From CBDDBK01 sp965225715 (lineage in GTDB: Bacteria; Bacteroidota; Bacteroidia; Cytophagales; Flammeovirgaceae), in the NCBI GenBank assembly GCA_965225715.1, contig CBDDBK010000004.1, positions 682,001 to 746,000 on the forward strand: a stretch of 64,000 nt of DNA. Reading direction: 5' to 3'. This document shows, one piece after another, positions 35,868-45,679 of this stretch (position 1 is the stretch's first letter; each line of letters starts with the position of its first letter). A program made the position numbers and the translations under genes. The notes under the pieces were generated by a model, which had not been told where the DNA came from, searched no databases, and saw only the letters and a list, made by a program, of their open reading frames with translations.

Positions 35868-37166
35868 ATGGAAAAAAATAATGAATATACCACCTCAAAG
35901 GTTCAGGAAAAAGGTTTTACTTCTGGTTGGGCAATCGCTTTTATTATTACTGGAATAGGCATAAGTCTTCCTATATTATATCTTGGTTCAGAAATCTCAC
36001 TAAAAATTGGATTCAAGAATGCTTTACTTGCTTTTGGCTTATCTACATTGGTTTTAACTGTATTATGTATTATAACTACTTTGATAGGCAACCGTTCCAG
36101 ATTATCAACCTATATGATTTTACGATTTCCTTTTGGTAAAGAAGGTGCTAAAATTATAAATTTTATAATTGGAGTTAGTTTATTGGGTTGGTTTTCTATT
36201 ACACTAGAATTACTTGCTCAGGCTATTAAAGATACTTTAATAGAAACGCTTGGAATAAGTTTTCCATTATGGTTTATTATAATTATTGGTAGTCTATTTA
36301 TCACAATAACAACTATTTATGGTATTCGAAGTATTAAAAAATTAGCCAATATAGCTGTTCCTATTCTGCTCATTTTTTTGTTGTATGTTGTCTACAAATC
36401 TTTAAATCAGTCAATCCTTTCAAATTCAATATGGCTTTATTTACCTTTGTTAGAAGAAAAAAGTATGGACCTCTTTGATGCCACTTCTATACTCATCGGT
36501 TCTTCAATCTTATTACCCGTTTTAATGGCTGATTTTTCAAGATTTATTTATAACGATAAACAAAGTTTAATCTCTGTATTAGGGGTAACCATAGGTTTCC
36601 CATTGGTATTAATCATTAGTGCGCTAACAGCAATTAATACTGGTGAAGTTGATATAATCCAAATTATGAAATCGGTAGATTTGGTAATTCCTGCTTTCAT
36701 CCTGTTGTTTGTCTCTACTTGGGTTACCAATGCAACCAACTTGTATTCTATTTCACTCACTTTTTCCACAATTAACTCATCACTAAGTTTTAAACAAATA
36801 TGTATAGTCACCAGTTTTGCAGGAACACTATTAGCATTATTTGGTTTCTCTAATTATTTCTTCGAATTTTTAAATATTTTAGCTGTATTTATCCCATCTA
36901 TTTCCGCTATTTATATCCTTGATTTTTTCTGGTTAAAACATCAGAACTATGATTTAGATAAAGTTCAACGATGGGGTAAAAAAGGTTTAATAAGTTGGGT
37001 ATTAAGTTCTCTCATCACTTTAATGACTTATCAAGGTCTATTTCAAATTACTCATGCTTATTTTGTCGATTCCTTCCTCCTTGCAGGCTTAATTTTTCTT
37101 TTTTTGAATAGGAAGTTTCTTAAGGGGTCTTTTATAGCAAAGCTATTTTATTTTGCGAAACATTAA
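35868..37166 (+). CDS. NCS1-family permease (cytosine/purine permease-like)
   Basis: A 432-residue polytopic inner-membrane protein with about twelve hydrophobic segments. The N-terminal 'FTSGWAIAFIITGIGISLPI', the 'RFPFGKEGAKIINFIIGVSL' block and the unwound-helix region 'LLGWFSITLELLA' fit the nucleobase:cation symporter-1 family (CodB-like). It probably takes up a nucleobase, hydantoin, pyridine or similar ring compound, matching the upstream receptor and M29-like gene. The last eleven codons (FIAKLFYFAKH) and the stop lie inside an interspersed repeat, so the original C-terminus has been replaced. Confidence 0.85.
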   Translation: MEKNNEYTTSKVQEKGFTSGWAIAFIITGIGISLPILYLGSEISLKIGFKNALLAFGLSTLVLTVLCIITTLIGNRSRLSTYMILRFPFGKEGAKIINFIIGVSLLGWFSITLELLAQAIKDTLIETLGISFPLWFIIIIGSLFITITTIYGIRSIKKLANIAVPILLIFLLYVVYKSLNQSILSNSIWLYLPLLEEKSMDLFDATSILIGSSILLPVLMADFSRFIYNDKQSLISVLGVTIGFPLVLIISALTAINTGEVDIIQIMKSVDLVIPAFILLFVSTWVTNATNLYSISLTFSTINSSLSFKQICIVTSFAGTLLALFGFSNYFFEFLNILAVFIPSISAIYILDFFWLKHQNYDLDKVQRWGKKGLISWVLSSLITLMTYQGLFQITHAYFVDSFLLAGLIFLFLNRKFLKGSFIAKLFYFAKH

Positions 37167-37226
37167 GTTTCAATACCAATAGGTTAGAATCCAAAAAACT
37201 CTCTTTTTCAAGCAATCTGAGTATAT
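37132..37226 (-). repeat. interspersed 95-bp-type repeat forming the permease 3' end
   Basis: A complete reversed copy: TTATAGCAAAGCTATTTTAT, TTTGCGAAACATTAAGTTTC, AATACCAATAGGTTAGAATC, then CTCTTTTTCAAGCAATCTGA and GTATATA. Its closest relative is the opposite-orientation copy at 42777. The 334-bp gap up to the next gene holds nothing else recognised. Confidence 0.8.
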
Positions 37227-37509
37227 AAAGAAATGAATATTGTAATATAATTTCTCTTTTAAATTGAGAAAGTATCTTTGTTTAATAATTTAATTAGGCT
37301 CAAAATAGGTTATTCGATATCAATTGTTCATATTTGCGTAACACCTAAAATAAAATACTGAAAACCAATACTTTGTTTTATAATAATTAATCTAAACTCT
37401 TTAAATATCAATAATTAGGAATATAAGAAAATTAAAATATAAGACTTAAAAGTTATAAATATCTGATTACCAATTTTTTTTAAAAAAATTTACCGGACTA
37501 TTGATAAAC

Positions 37510-38067
37510 ATGACCAAACATCCTATTTTAAGTTTTCTATTTATAAGTTATTGTTTAATAGAAGTATTTTTTATAATTATACCTCAAGTATTTGCTTATC
37601 AACCTCCTTCGGAAAAAGATGAGATAAGAAAATACAGAATTATTCTTGAATCCCAAAAGAAAAATAGATCTTTTTCAGGTAGACAATCATTTTATACTTA
37701 TGATAATGATACTATAAAAAATTTGAAATTAAAAGAGTTGTCAATTAATTCAACTTTTGAACTGTTTGAAAAAGAATTTATAAATAATAATGAAAACATG
37801 CCACTTATGGTTTATGAAATATTGCTTTATTTTGGATCAAATAGGCAAGATGCTTCTGAAATCTTAAACCAAATTTATAATTTAAAATTAGATACTGAAA
37901 AGGCTTATATGATTTATGAACAGCCTAATTATAAAGTAAGACTTGGAAAATACTATTCAAAACTTCAAGCTTATCATCGTTTAAATGATTTAAAGGCGAT
38001 TTATAATTCAGCAAGTATTACCCAACAAAGCTACCATGTCAACTGGGATAGCGTATCAGTAAGATAA
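37510..38067 (+). CDS. secreted protein with a SPOR-like C-terminus
   Basis: 185 residues from the ATG at 37510 (an in-frame TTG lies 9 bp upstream). A signal peptide covers about residues 1-30 (hydrophobic 'FLFISYCLIEVFFIIIPQVF'). The C-terminal 'NYKVRLGKYYSKLQAYHRLN' followed by 'DLKAIYNSASI' has the strand-helix pattern of a SPOR domain, which binds denuded glycan strands of peptidoglycan, but it is too short and divergent for a firm call. No operon partner; a partial interspersed repeat follows the stop. Confidence 0.55.
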   Translation: MTKHPILSFLFISYCLIEVFFIIIPQVFAYQPPSEKDEIRKYRIILESQKKNRSFSGRQSFYTYDNDTIKNLKLKELSINSTFELFEKEFINNNENMPLMVYEILLYFGSNRQDASEILNQIYNLKLDTEKAYMIYEQPNYKVRLGKYYSKLQAYHRLNDLKAIYNSASITQQSYHVNWDSVSVR

Positions 38068-38073
38068 TAAAAG

Positions 38074-38107
38074 TCCTAAAAATCCTTTTTTCAAGTAACA
38101 AGACTAT
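38074..38107 (-). repeat. interspersed 95-bp-type repeat, left block only
   Basis: CCTAAAAATCCTTTTTTCAA, then GTAACAAGACTATA, equals the reversed left end of the family. Confidence 0.55.
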
Positions 38108-38268
38108 ATTTAAAAGTAAGGATAGCACATTGGTTATAAATATTGTACAATATATTTAGTTTTTAATTTTTTGGATTAATTAATTGATTTTCAGTATTCT
38201 AATATATATAATTCTTAATTTGTAATTCTAATTATTGATTAAAGGTTCTTTCACAAAAAATTAAGTTT

Positions 38269-40509
38269 ATGGCTTATCGACTCTCTAACATAAATTATTG
38301 GTTTCCTACTGTAGTTTTTATTTTTTATTTATCAACCACCTTTAATAGTTTAGGTGCTAAAACGGATTTCAAACAATTAAATATTAATAAAACAGATGAT
38401 TATATCATCGTTGATGGAATCATAAATGAAGCTGCATGGAAGCTAGCCTCTAAGGGAACAAATTTTGCAAATAAATGGCCTAGTGATACAGGTTTTGCCG
38501 CTTCTCAAACTGAAGTTTATGCCTTGATAAATGATGAATTTCTCTACTTTGCTTTTATCTGTCATGAAGAAAGTGATAAAACAAATGTTATACAGACTTT
38601 AAAGCGAGATAGAGGACACTGGAATAGTGATGCGGTTGCCGTTACATTAGATCCTCTTAATCAAAAAGCTAGTGGTTATATGTTTGGGGTAAATGTGGGT
38701 GGTGCCCAAACAGAAGGTTTAATTTCTGCTGATAATACATCCTTTGAGTGGGATTCTAAATGGTACTCTGCCGTTCAAACCGAATCTAAAAAATGGACTG
38801 TTGAAATTGCTATTCCTTTGAAAACCATACGTTATAATGATACAAATTTGCAGTGGGGCTTAAATTTTATTAGAAATGATTTAAAGCGCAACGAGTATTC
38901 CGTTTGGTACCCTATTCCCCTCCAGTTTAGAGGTACAGACTTGGGTTATATGGGTATTTTAAATTTTTTAGAAAAACCAAAAGTCCATAAAAGTAATATT
39001 GTTCTAATCCCTTATTTAACAGGGTCAGCCGATAGAAATTTTGAAGATGGGGATAGTATTATTAATTTAAAAGGAAATGCAGGTTTAGATGCTAAGATTG
39101 CTGTTACTCCAACCTTGAATCTTGATGTAACTATAAATCCTGACTTTTCTCAAGTTGATGTTGATCAACAAGTTACGAATTTAACGCGTTTTAATATTTT
39201 TTTTCCGGAGCGAAGAAATTTTTTCTTGGAAAATAATGATATTTTTGGAAGTTTTGGTATTTTTCCTGTTAGACCTTTTTTTTCTAGAGGGCTGGGTATT
39301 AATGACGGCAATCCTGTTCCTATTTTATTTGGGCTGCGACTTTCTGGAAATATTAATAAAAATTGGCGATTAGGATTTTTGGATATTCAAACGAATAAAA
39401 CTGATGAGTTTAGTGCCCAAAACTATTCTGTTTTTTCTCTTCAAAAGCGGGTGTTAAAACGTTCTACTATTAAAATGCTTTTTATTAATAGACAGGCATA
39501 TACAAAAGAAAAAGGCTTTGGAACACAAGATTACAATAGGGTAGGGGCGTTAGAATTTAATTATCTTTCTAAAGACGGAAAATGGTCTGGAAATGCTGGT
39601 TATCAAATAACTACTGATGAAGAACAATTCAAAGACCGAGATTTTAATTTTGCCAATATAGTCTATCGTGACGAAAAAATAAATACTTCTCTTTCATTTA
39701 ATGAATTGGGAGAAAATTATGTCAGCGATGTTGGTTTTGTTCAACGATTAAATAACTATGATGCTCTTAACGATACAACTGTTCGAATTGGTTATTATCA
39801 ACTTAGGCATCGTTTTAACTATCAACTTTTCGATAATACTAAAGGTCCTATTCAAAGGAAACGGTTTTTCTTGGTTCATAATGCCTACTGGCGTAAACCA
39901 ACAGGTCAATTGCTTGAGTATAATGCGTATACGTCTTTTAGTTTAGACTTTAAAAACCGTTCTGGTTTTGAAATAGGTATAGAATATAATTATGCTAATT
40001 TACCTGTTCATACTGATATTGTGGGTATAGATGAAGCAACCGAGCAATTTTTACCACCCAAAGAATATAATTATATCAATGGCAGTTTTTATTACGGTTC
40101 CGATAGTCGTAAGCCTTTTAGCTATGAATTTTTTACTTCTTATGGTAGCTTTTACAACGGCACACGCTTATCTTTTGGAGGAAGTATAGCATACAGAACA
40201 CAGCCTTGGGGAAATTTTAGTGTAGATGTAGAGCAAAATATTGTCAAATTACCTGAAAACTTTGGAGAAAGTACCTTAACACTTATTCGACCAACTATAG
40301 ATATTTCTTTTACTAACAATATTTTTTGGACAAATTATATTCAATTTAATACTCAAAACAGTATTTTTAGTATAAATAGTCGTTTTCAATGGCGTTATTT
40401 GCCTATGTCAGATATGTTTTTGGTTTATACCGATAATTATCTAACTGATAATTTTGTAACTCAGAGTAGAGCTATAGTTTTTAAAATAAGTTATTGGCTT
40501 AATATATAG
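38269..40509 (+). CDS. DUF5916 outer-membrane protein with CBM9-like domain
   Basis: 746 residues. A signal-like N-terminus (about 1-31) is followed by a CBM9/DOMON-like sugar- or heme-binding fold (about 42-230, 'IIVDGIINEAAWKLA', 'TEVYALINDEFLYFAFICHE', 'DAVAVTLDPLN', 'KWYSAVQTESKKWTVEIAIP'). The rest is the DUF5916 beta-barrel region with the conserved 'INPDFSQVDVDQQVTNLTRF' and 'FFPERRNFFLENNDIF'. This architecture is common in Bacteroidota; its function is not established. It is monocistronic or the head of a run with the following YdjM-like gene, 39 bp downstream. Confidence 0.88.
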   Translation: MAYRLSNINYWFPTVVFIFYLSTTFNSLGAKTDFKQLNINKTDDYIIVDGIINEAAWKLASKGTNFANKWPSDTGFAASQTEVYALINDEFLYFAFICHEESDKTNVIQTLKRDRGHWNSDAVAVTLDPLNQKASGYMFGVNVGGAQTEGLISADNTSFEWDSKWYSAVQTESKKWTVEIAIPLKTIRYNDTNLQWGLNFIRNDLKRNEYSVWYPIPLQFRGTDLGYMGILNFLEKPKVHKSNIVLIPYLTGSADRNFEDGDSIINLKGNAGLDAKIAVTPTLNLDVTINPDFSQVDVDQQVTNLTRFNIFFPERRNFFLENNDIFGSFGIFPVRPFFSRGLGINDGNPVPILFGLRLSGNINKNWRLGFLDIQTNKTDEFSAQNYSVFSLQKRVLKRSTIKMLFINRQAYTKEKGFGTQDYNRVGALEFNYLSKDGKWSGNAGYQITTDEEQFKDRDFNFANIVYRDEKINTSLSFNELGENYVSDVGFVQRLNNYDALNDTTVRIGYYQLRHRFNYQLFDNTKGPIQRKRFFLVHNAYWRKPTGQLLEYNAYTSFSLDFKNRSGFEIGIEYNYANLPVHTDIVGIDEATEQFLPPKEYNYINGSFYYGSDSRKPFSYEFFTSYGSFYNGTRLSFGGSIAYRTQPWGNFSVDVEQNIVKLPENFGESTLTLIRPTIDISFTNNIFWTNYIQFNTQNSIFSINSRFQWRYLPMSDMFLVYTDNYLTDNFVTQSRAIVFKISYWLNI

Positions 40510-40548
40510 AACGTTAATCATAAATTTAACTTATTATTTAATTAAATC

Positions 40549-41112
40549 ATGAATTTTAAAGCACATGTAACAGGCGCTTTAGTTGGAGGTGCAATAGCGG
40601 CTGGTGTCGGGGTTGTAGCTTTGGATTTAAGTGTTCAAAGTATTTTAACAAAACCCTTTTTTTCAAATCCAGATTTTCTCCAATTTTCTTATATTTTTGG
40701 TCTGGCTTGGTTTATGGCACTTTTCCCTGACTTAGATACAGCTTCCATACCTCAACGGTGGTTTTATCGTTTTTTGTTAGTGGCTATGATTGTGGCAATT
40801 ATAAAAAAAGAAATTGATATTTTTGCCGTTATGGCTTTTTTGGGAATTGTACCTCTTTTGGATAGACACAGAGGTTGGACACATTGGCGTACAGCACCTT
40901 GGATTATGGCTTTTGCCGTTGCTATTCTTATCGAATATATGAGAGTCAAGGGCAATTGGTTTTTACATTTTAAATGGAAGTTGGTGCTTTATTTTTTTGA
41001 GAATTATTGGGTCTATGTTTTTGCTATGGTATTTGGACATTATATTCATTTATTTTTAGATTCTAAAAAAGCTAAAAAGCTTCCTTTTTTTAAAGAAATG
41101 GCGAAATGGTAG
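40549..41112 (+). CDS. YdjM/DUF457-family membrane protein
   Basis: A 187-residue inner-membrane protein with four hydrophobic segments. The family histidine/aspartate motifs are 'FKAHVTGALVGGA' at the N-terminus, 'FPDLDTASIPQR', 'DRHRGWTHWRTAPW' and 'GHYIHLFLDSKKAK', the pattern of putative membrane-bound metal-dependent hydrolases (YdjM, DUF457). Activity is unproven for the family. Its stop overlaps a possible ATG of the next gene (ATGGTAG at 41106-41112), suggesting coupling. Confidence 0.85.
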   Translation: MNFKAHVTGALVGGAIAAGVGVVALDLSVQSILTKPFFSNPDFLQFSYIFGLAWFMALFPDLDTASIPQRWFYRFLLVAMIVAIIKKEIDIFAVMAFLGIVPLLDRHRGWTHWRTAPWIMAFAVAILIEYMRVKGNWFLHFKWKLVLYFFENYWVYVFAMVFGHYIHLFLDSKKAKKLPFFKEMAKW

Positions 41113-41810
41113 GTTTATTAATAAATATTGTATTTTTTAAATTATTCATTTATAGAATGTTAAATATGGAAAAAAGTCCACATATTGCTATAGAGTTCCC
41201 TGTTTCTTTTCAAAAAGATTTTCAAAACCTAATGGTTAATGAAATAGAACATGAATTTTTAGATCTAAGAATTAGACGAAAAGGTTTTGATCCTGTGGCA
41301 TCTCTTGAGTGGATAGTACCATCTTTAGTAGCAGTATACATTTTTAAACCGTATTTTGAATCTTTTCTGAAAGAAGCAGGAAAAGATCATTATTTAATGT
41401 TGAAAAATAAGATTAATGATATCCTTTCAAAAACAGAAAAATTGAAAGTGCGTGAAATTACCTCTTCAAAGATAGTAGACGAAATGAATAATCAATATAC
41501 TCAGTCTAAAGCGGTATCAATTTGCATTGAAACTAAAGGAAAAATACAAATTAAATTACTTTATGATAATAGACTTGATTTGGACACTTGGCAAAAGGCA
41601 ACCACTAATTTCTTAAACTTAGTAGAAGACCATTATGAAGGTTTAAATGAGGGGAATCCTTTAACCAATTATTTGAATGAACTAGATGAAATCAGAGAAA
41701 AGTTTGTCTTTGCAATTATTCATCCAGTAAGCAAGGATTGGACTTTAATAAGTAACGTCAAATACAATGAATACGTAATAAATGAATATAAAAGAAAAAA
41801 TAAGAATTAA
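41106..41810 (+). CDS. hypothetical protein, unrecognised
   Basis: Up to 234 residues. If translation starts at 41106, overlapping the upstream stop, the protein has a hydrophobic N-terminal anchor (about residues 1-19). Starts at 41158 or 41167 (MEKSPHIAIEF) would give a soluble form of about 215 residues. The body is mixed helix/strand with 'LEWIVPSLVAVYIFKPYFES' in the middle, which could be a second short membrane or amphipathic segment. No family was recognised. It precedes the truncated restriction-enzyme fragment by 45 bp. Confidence 0.6.
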   Translation: MVGLLINIVFFKLFIYRMLNMEKSPHIAIEFPVSFQKDFQNLMVNEIEHEFLDLRIRRKGFDPVASLEWIVPSLVAVYIFKPYFESFLKEAGKDHYLMLKNKINDILSKTEKLKVREITSSKIVDEMNNQYTQSKAVSICIETKGKIQIKLLYDNRLDLDTWQKATTNFLNLVEDHYEGLNEGNPLTNYLNELDEIREKFVFAIIHPVSKDWTLISNVKYNEYVINEYKRKNKN

Positions 41811-41854
41811 CGGTATAATTCCAAAAATTTATTTAAATAAATCTAATAAAACCC

Positions 41855-42212
41855 ATGTCCTACTTCAATATAAGAGAAGAAGAACTCAAGAATAGAATTG
41901 CCCAAGATTATTTTGCAAACTTTGATAGCAATAAGATTATTGGGGATATTGATTTTTGTGTTGCACCTCTAAATCCAATTAAAAATTCAGATACTTCTGA
42001 AAGGGAATCTTTGCTTTGGGCAGAAGCCAAAAAGGGGAAAGTTGATAGTTACAAATCTATAGTCCAACTCATTTTAACAATTGGAAAATCAAAATTATAC
42101 GATAAAAATCTCCCACCGGCTTATCTCGGTGCTTTTGATTCTGAAAAGATTGCTTTTATTGCTTACAATTCTATTCACGATGTTTTTTATACCAACGATT
42201 TTAATTGGAAGG
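41855..42212 (+). pseudogene. restriction-enzyme-like nuclease N-terminus, truncated by a MITE-like element
   Basis: The native frame gives about 119 residues (MSYFNIREEELKNRIAQDYF ... VFYTNDFNWKV) before it runs into the MITE-like element at 42213. It shows a PD-(D/E)XK pattern: 'IIGDIDFCVA' with the Asp and 'LLWAEAKKGK' with ExK, then 'YKSIVQLILTIGKSKLYDKN'. This resembles N-terminal nuclease domains of type IIG restriction-modification proteins. The methyltransferase part is not found downstream, so the gene is dead. Beyond 42212 the frame stays open to 42352 only by chance. Confidence 0.65.
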
Positions 42213-42320
42213 TTAGAGCGTGTTTAGTTTTTGATTTTGAAAAGAGCGTCAAATTTCATAAAATAGTACTTTTATTTTCACTTCAAATTATTGCTTTATG
42301 GAAAAGAAACACGTTCCTAA
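42213..42320 (+). mobile_element. MITE-like element, 108 bp
   Basis: Left end TTAGAGCGTGTTTAGTTTTT; right end AAAAGAAACACGTTCCTAA, an imperfect inverted copy. The interior is shared with 29948-30024. It interrupts the nuclease-like frame. No clear target duplication was seen. Confidence 0.65.
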
Positions 42321-42368
42321 ACAAAAAAAACATATCTCGCGATCAGAGATAACGGGGATACCTCTGAC

Positions 42369-42577
42369 TTAGAGCGTGTTTAGTTTTTATTATTCTTATA
42401 TAAAGAATTGATAATAAAACATTTAACGTGTTTTATTAATTTATTTTTTTATACAGCAAAATTTAGTAAATAACTGATAACAGGCGAATTAATATTTTAG
42501 CAATACATCAAAAAAACAATTTTTCTGTTTATTACTATTTGATTATCAATAAATTAAAAAAACTAAACACGCTCTAA
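42369..42577 (+). mobile_element. MITE-like element, 209 bp
   Basis: Near-perfect terminal inverted repeats of about 20 bp, TTAGAGCGTGTTTAGTTTTT and AAAAAACTAAACACGCTCTA (then A). The right part matches the element at 31417-31605. It abuts the truncated CsgG-like gene. The 48 bp between it and the 108-bp element hold nothing recognised. Confidence 0.75.
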
Positions 42578-42757
42578 CTCTAAGATTGAAACAAGCGTCA
42601 CTGTCATTTCAACCGATATCCAGCCGTATTTTTCTGGGCTGTGGTTTTCAAAAGGATAGACCAAAATAGGAACTTGTCTCTGAGGAACAGCAAAACTATA
42701 ATTTAATTGGCAAAGCAATAGTAAACCAATGAATAATTTTATAATTAATGGTTTCAT
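42578..42757 (-). pseudogene. truncated CsgG/TolB-like secreted protein, N-terminus only
   Basis: From the ATG at 42757: signal peptide MKPLIIKLFIGLLLLCQLNY, then 'VPILVYPFENHSPEKYGWIS' and 'VEMTVTLVSIL', the first strand and helix of CsgG-like or TolB-N-like proteins. The frame is cut by the MITE-like element at 42577. A copy of the signal-peptide region alone recurs at 49078-49144. Confidence 0.6.
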
Positions 42758-42776
42758 AAAATAGGTATAGGTTATT

Positions 42777-42870
42777 TATACTCAAGTTACTTTAAAAAGA
42801 GATTTCTTAGTCTTCTAACCTATTGGTATTGAAACTTAATGTTTCCCGAAATAAAATAGCACTGCTATAA
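42777..42870 (+). repeat. interspersed 95-bp-type repeat
   Basis: TATACTCAAGTTACTTTAAA, AAGAGATTTCTTAGTCTTCT, AACCTATTGGTATTGAAACT, then GTTTCCCGAAATAAAATAGC and ACTGCTATAA: a complete copy. Confidence 0.8.
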
Positions 42871-42876
42871 AGCGGC

Positions 42877-45482
42877 TTACTTATTTTTTACAAAATAATC
42901 CCGAATGGTTACAATAACCTTTACCCTCCGATATTCGGCACCCGTGCCTCGCCCCGTAATCGTTTCTATGGCGTAGTTGGGCGTGATATTCCGCTCTTTG
43001 AAAAGCCGAGTTTCTTTTTCAAGGTATTTTTTCATCCCCAAAGCCCGCAGATAGGCTAATTGAGAATTGCCCGTCAAGGCTTTGCCCGCCGATAGGGTGC
43101 CGCTGATTTGCCTGCCATTGTGGACATAAGTGCCTTGAATTTGCCGACCATATTCCCCAGCATACTTTAGATTATTGACAGGCACTTTATCGGCAGTAGC
43201 CACTACTTTGATATCGACTTGGCAACCATTTTCAAACCGATTGGCTAAGTCTTCTTCTATCCTTTTGCGCACAATTTGAGCCGTCAAAAAAGCAAACTCC
43301 GAATTTTCCAAAACATAATCGCCCACATGATAACCAATGACGACCAATTGATTTTCAGCCAAAGCCGCCGCCCGATCTTTGGTAAGTTCAATGGCGACTC
43401 TCAAATCGTGTTTGGCTTGCGCAGACGTAGAGGTTTTGGAATTTAAATTGAGATTGACGACAATATTCGGCTTGATAGCCGTATGCGGCAAATCAATACC
43501 ATATTGGGCAGAGGCTTTTTTGGCCCAGTCCTTGAGATTGGACTCTACAGACGCTTTAATGGTTTTGGTGTTGCTGGCAATCAGCGCTTCGACATCTTCT
43601 AAACTTTTGCCCTGAACGGACTCGTAATCCGTAAAGTTTAAATCCGTATTCCCCTCAAGTTTGACGGGATCCCGGATGAAGGTCTGAAAGGGAACAAAAT
43701 CCTCAGCAGACCCAAGCCGATAGCTAAAAGACCTTCTTAGATGCTTATGGTAGATTTGCATGGATTGAAGTTTCCAACCCTCATCGCTAAGTAAGAGCTT
43801 CCGCTTGCTGAAGCTCAGGTTACCCGTCAAGTTTTCGTTAAATTGGCGCGCTACACTTAAAGGCACCGTAAAAGCGAGCTCGCCCAAGGCATCGATCCGA
43901 ATTTTATTGGTTTTGCTTTCGGCATCATAAGCCACAAAGCTGTAGCTTGACCAATCAATAGCCTGGATGTATTTTTCCTTATACTCCTGTATGACTTTTT
44001 CGGGGACTCGCTTTTGGCACAGCGTAATGGCTTGGAGGGCTTTCTTTTTACGGCTGGTTAAATTGGCTTCTAAAGCCCTTTCTTTGGCGGGCAGACTTTT
44101 GATGCGTTGATTGTAAGTCGCTAACTCTTCGTAAGTATCTTTTTTTGCCCACTTTTCCAACTTGGCTTCCTCCGCGGCATACCAAGCGTCTAAGCCTGCT
44201 TGCTGGTTTGGACGACACATATCCTGACGATTCTTTATAGTATGTTTTAAAGCGTAAATTACAGTAGGACGAAATAGCCAAGCTTGATTGTTTTTTATCT
44301 CCTTTTCCAGGCATTCTAAAAAACTAGTGCTACGATTGTATTGGGTTGGAATTATTTCCTTCCCAGCTTTGTCTATATAACCCCATTTCCCATTCCGTTT
44401 GACTTTTGCGAAGTCTCCAGAGAATTGCCCTACATCATCATACTTTAAAATTACAGGGATGACCTCTTTGCCTGTTTTATCTATAAAGCCCCATTTCCCA
44501 TTCCGTTCGACTGCTGCGAGACATTCGGAAAAAGACCAAGATTCTAAAAGGCTGACCTCTTTGCCTGTTTTATCTATAACCCCCCATTTCTCATTCCGTT
44601 TGACTTTTGCGAAGCCTTTATAAAATTGACCTACATAATCATACTTTACAGGGTTGACCTCTTTGCCTGTTTTATCTATAACCCCCCATTTCCCATTCCG
44701 TTTAACTTTTGCGAAATCTCCAGAAAATTCATTTATCTCATCATACTTTACAGGGATGACCTCTTTGCCAGTTTTATCAAAAAACCCATATTTCCCATTC
44801 CGTTCGACTTTTGCGAGACCTTGGTAAAAAGAGTAAACATTATCATACTTTACAGGGATGACCTCTTTGCCCGTTTTATCTATAACCCCCCATTTCCCAT
44901 TCAGTTTGACTTTTTCGAAATCGTCTTCACCTGTAAAGTATCCAAAATCTTCTATATAATCATATTTTAAAGGAATGATCTCTTTGCCTGTCCTATCTAT
45001 ATAACCCTTTTCCCATTCAGTTTAACTCTTGCGAGACCTTCGGAAAAAGACCCAACATCATCATACTTTAAAGGCGTTATCTCTTTAACTTTTCTTTTGA
45101 TAAACTTGATAAACCCCCATTTCCCATTCAGTTCGACTGCTGCGAGATCGCTGAGATGTTCGCCATAATCCTTAGCATAATCATACTTGAAAGGGATGAC
45201 CTCTTTGCCTCTTTTATCTATAAACCCCCATTTCCCATTCAGTTCGACTCTTGCGAGACCGTCGGAAAAAAAGAGACCAGTATCATCATACTTTAAAGTG
45301 ATGACCTCTTGGCCAGTTTTATCTATAAACCCATATTTCCCATCCCGTTCGACTCTTGCGAGACCTTCGGAAAAATAAACTTTACCATACTTGTCAAGGT
45401 AGACGAACTGGGCTTTACTCTCCGAATAACTAACTAAAGTCAGCGTCAAGAAGAGGGCTGAAAGCAATACTTTTAATTTCAT
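42877..45482 (-). pseudogene. WG-repeat secreted protein fused to a large C-terminal domain, one frameshift
   Basis: The ATG at 45482 starts a signal peptide (MKLKVLLSALFLTLTLVSYS) and about ten WG (KWG) repeats of roughly 25-30 residues ('ARVELNGKWGFIDKRGKEVI', 'PFKYD'). One missing base near 45008 ('LNGK' then RVI-stop instead of LNGKWGYID) breaks the frame. In the next frame the repeats continue without a stop ('KVKRNGKWGVIDKTGKEV') and run straight into a 447-residue non-WG region starting 'MCRPNQQAGLDAWYAAEEAK'. That region's end ('GQIQGTYVHNGRQISG'-like, 'AIETITGRGTGAEYRRVKV') is reminiscent of OmpA-like tails. Unless the base is a sequencing error, the full protein is not made. The 3' half is visibly more GC-rich than its surroundings. 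Confidence 0.75.
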
Positions 45483-45679
45483 AAGTTCTTTGTTTATCGT
45501 AAAAAATAACTGGTAAATTTTTGGAATAAATTTGAAAATTAGCAAAAATTAGCAATTTATTATAAGAAAACTAAGACATTGAAGCTATCATTTTTTTATA
45601 AATCTTCATCTACTTCTTTTAAAATTTTATCATATAATTTTTTAGTAACTCTAAACCCTGCTTGGTCTACGAGTCTATC

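Noticed and set aside
42213..42352. Continuation of the restriction-enzyme-like reading frame
   Set aside because: This part is MITE-like element sequence shared with 29948-30024; the open frame is accidental.
44399..44970. Plus-strand repetitive open frames with 'MTSLPVLSI' type units
   Set aside because: They are antisense shadows of the WG-repeat coding sequence.
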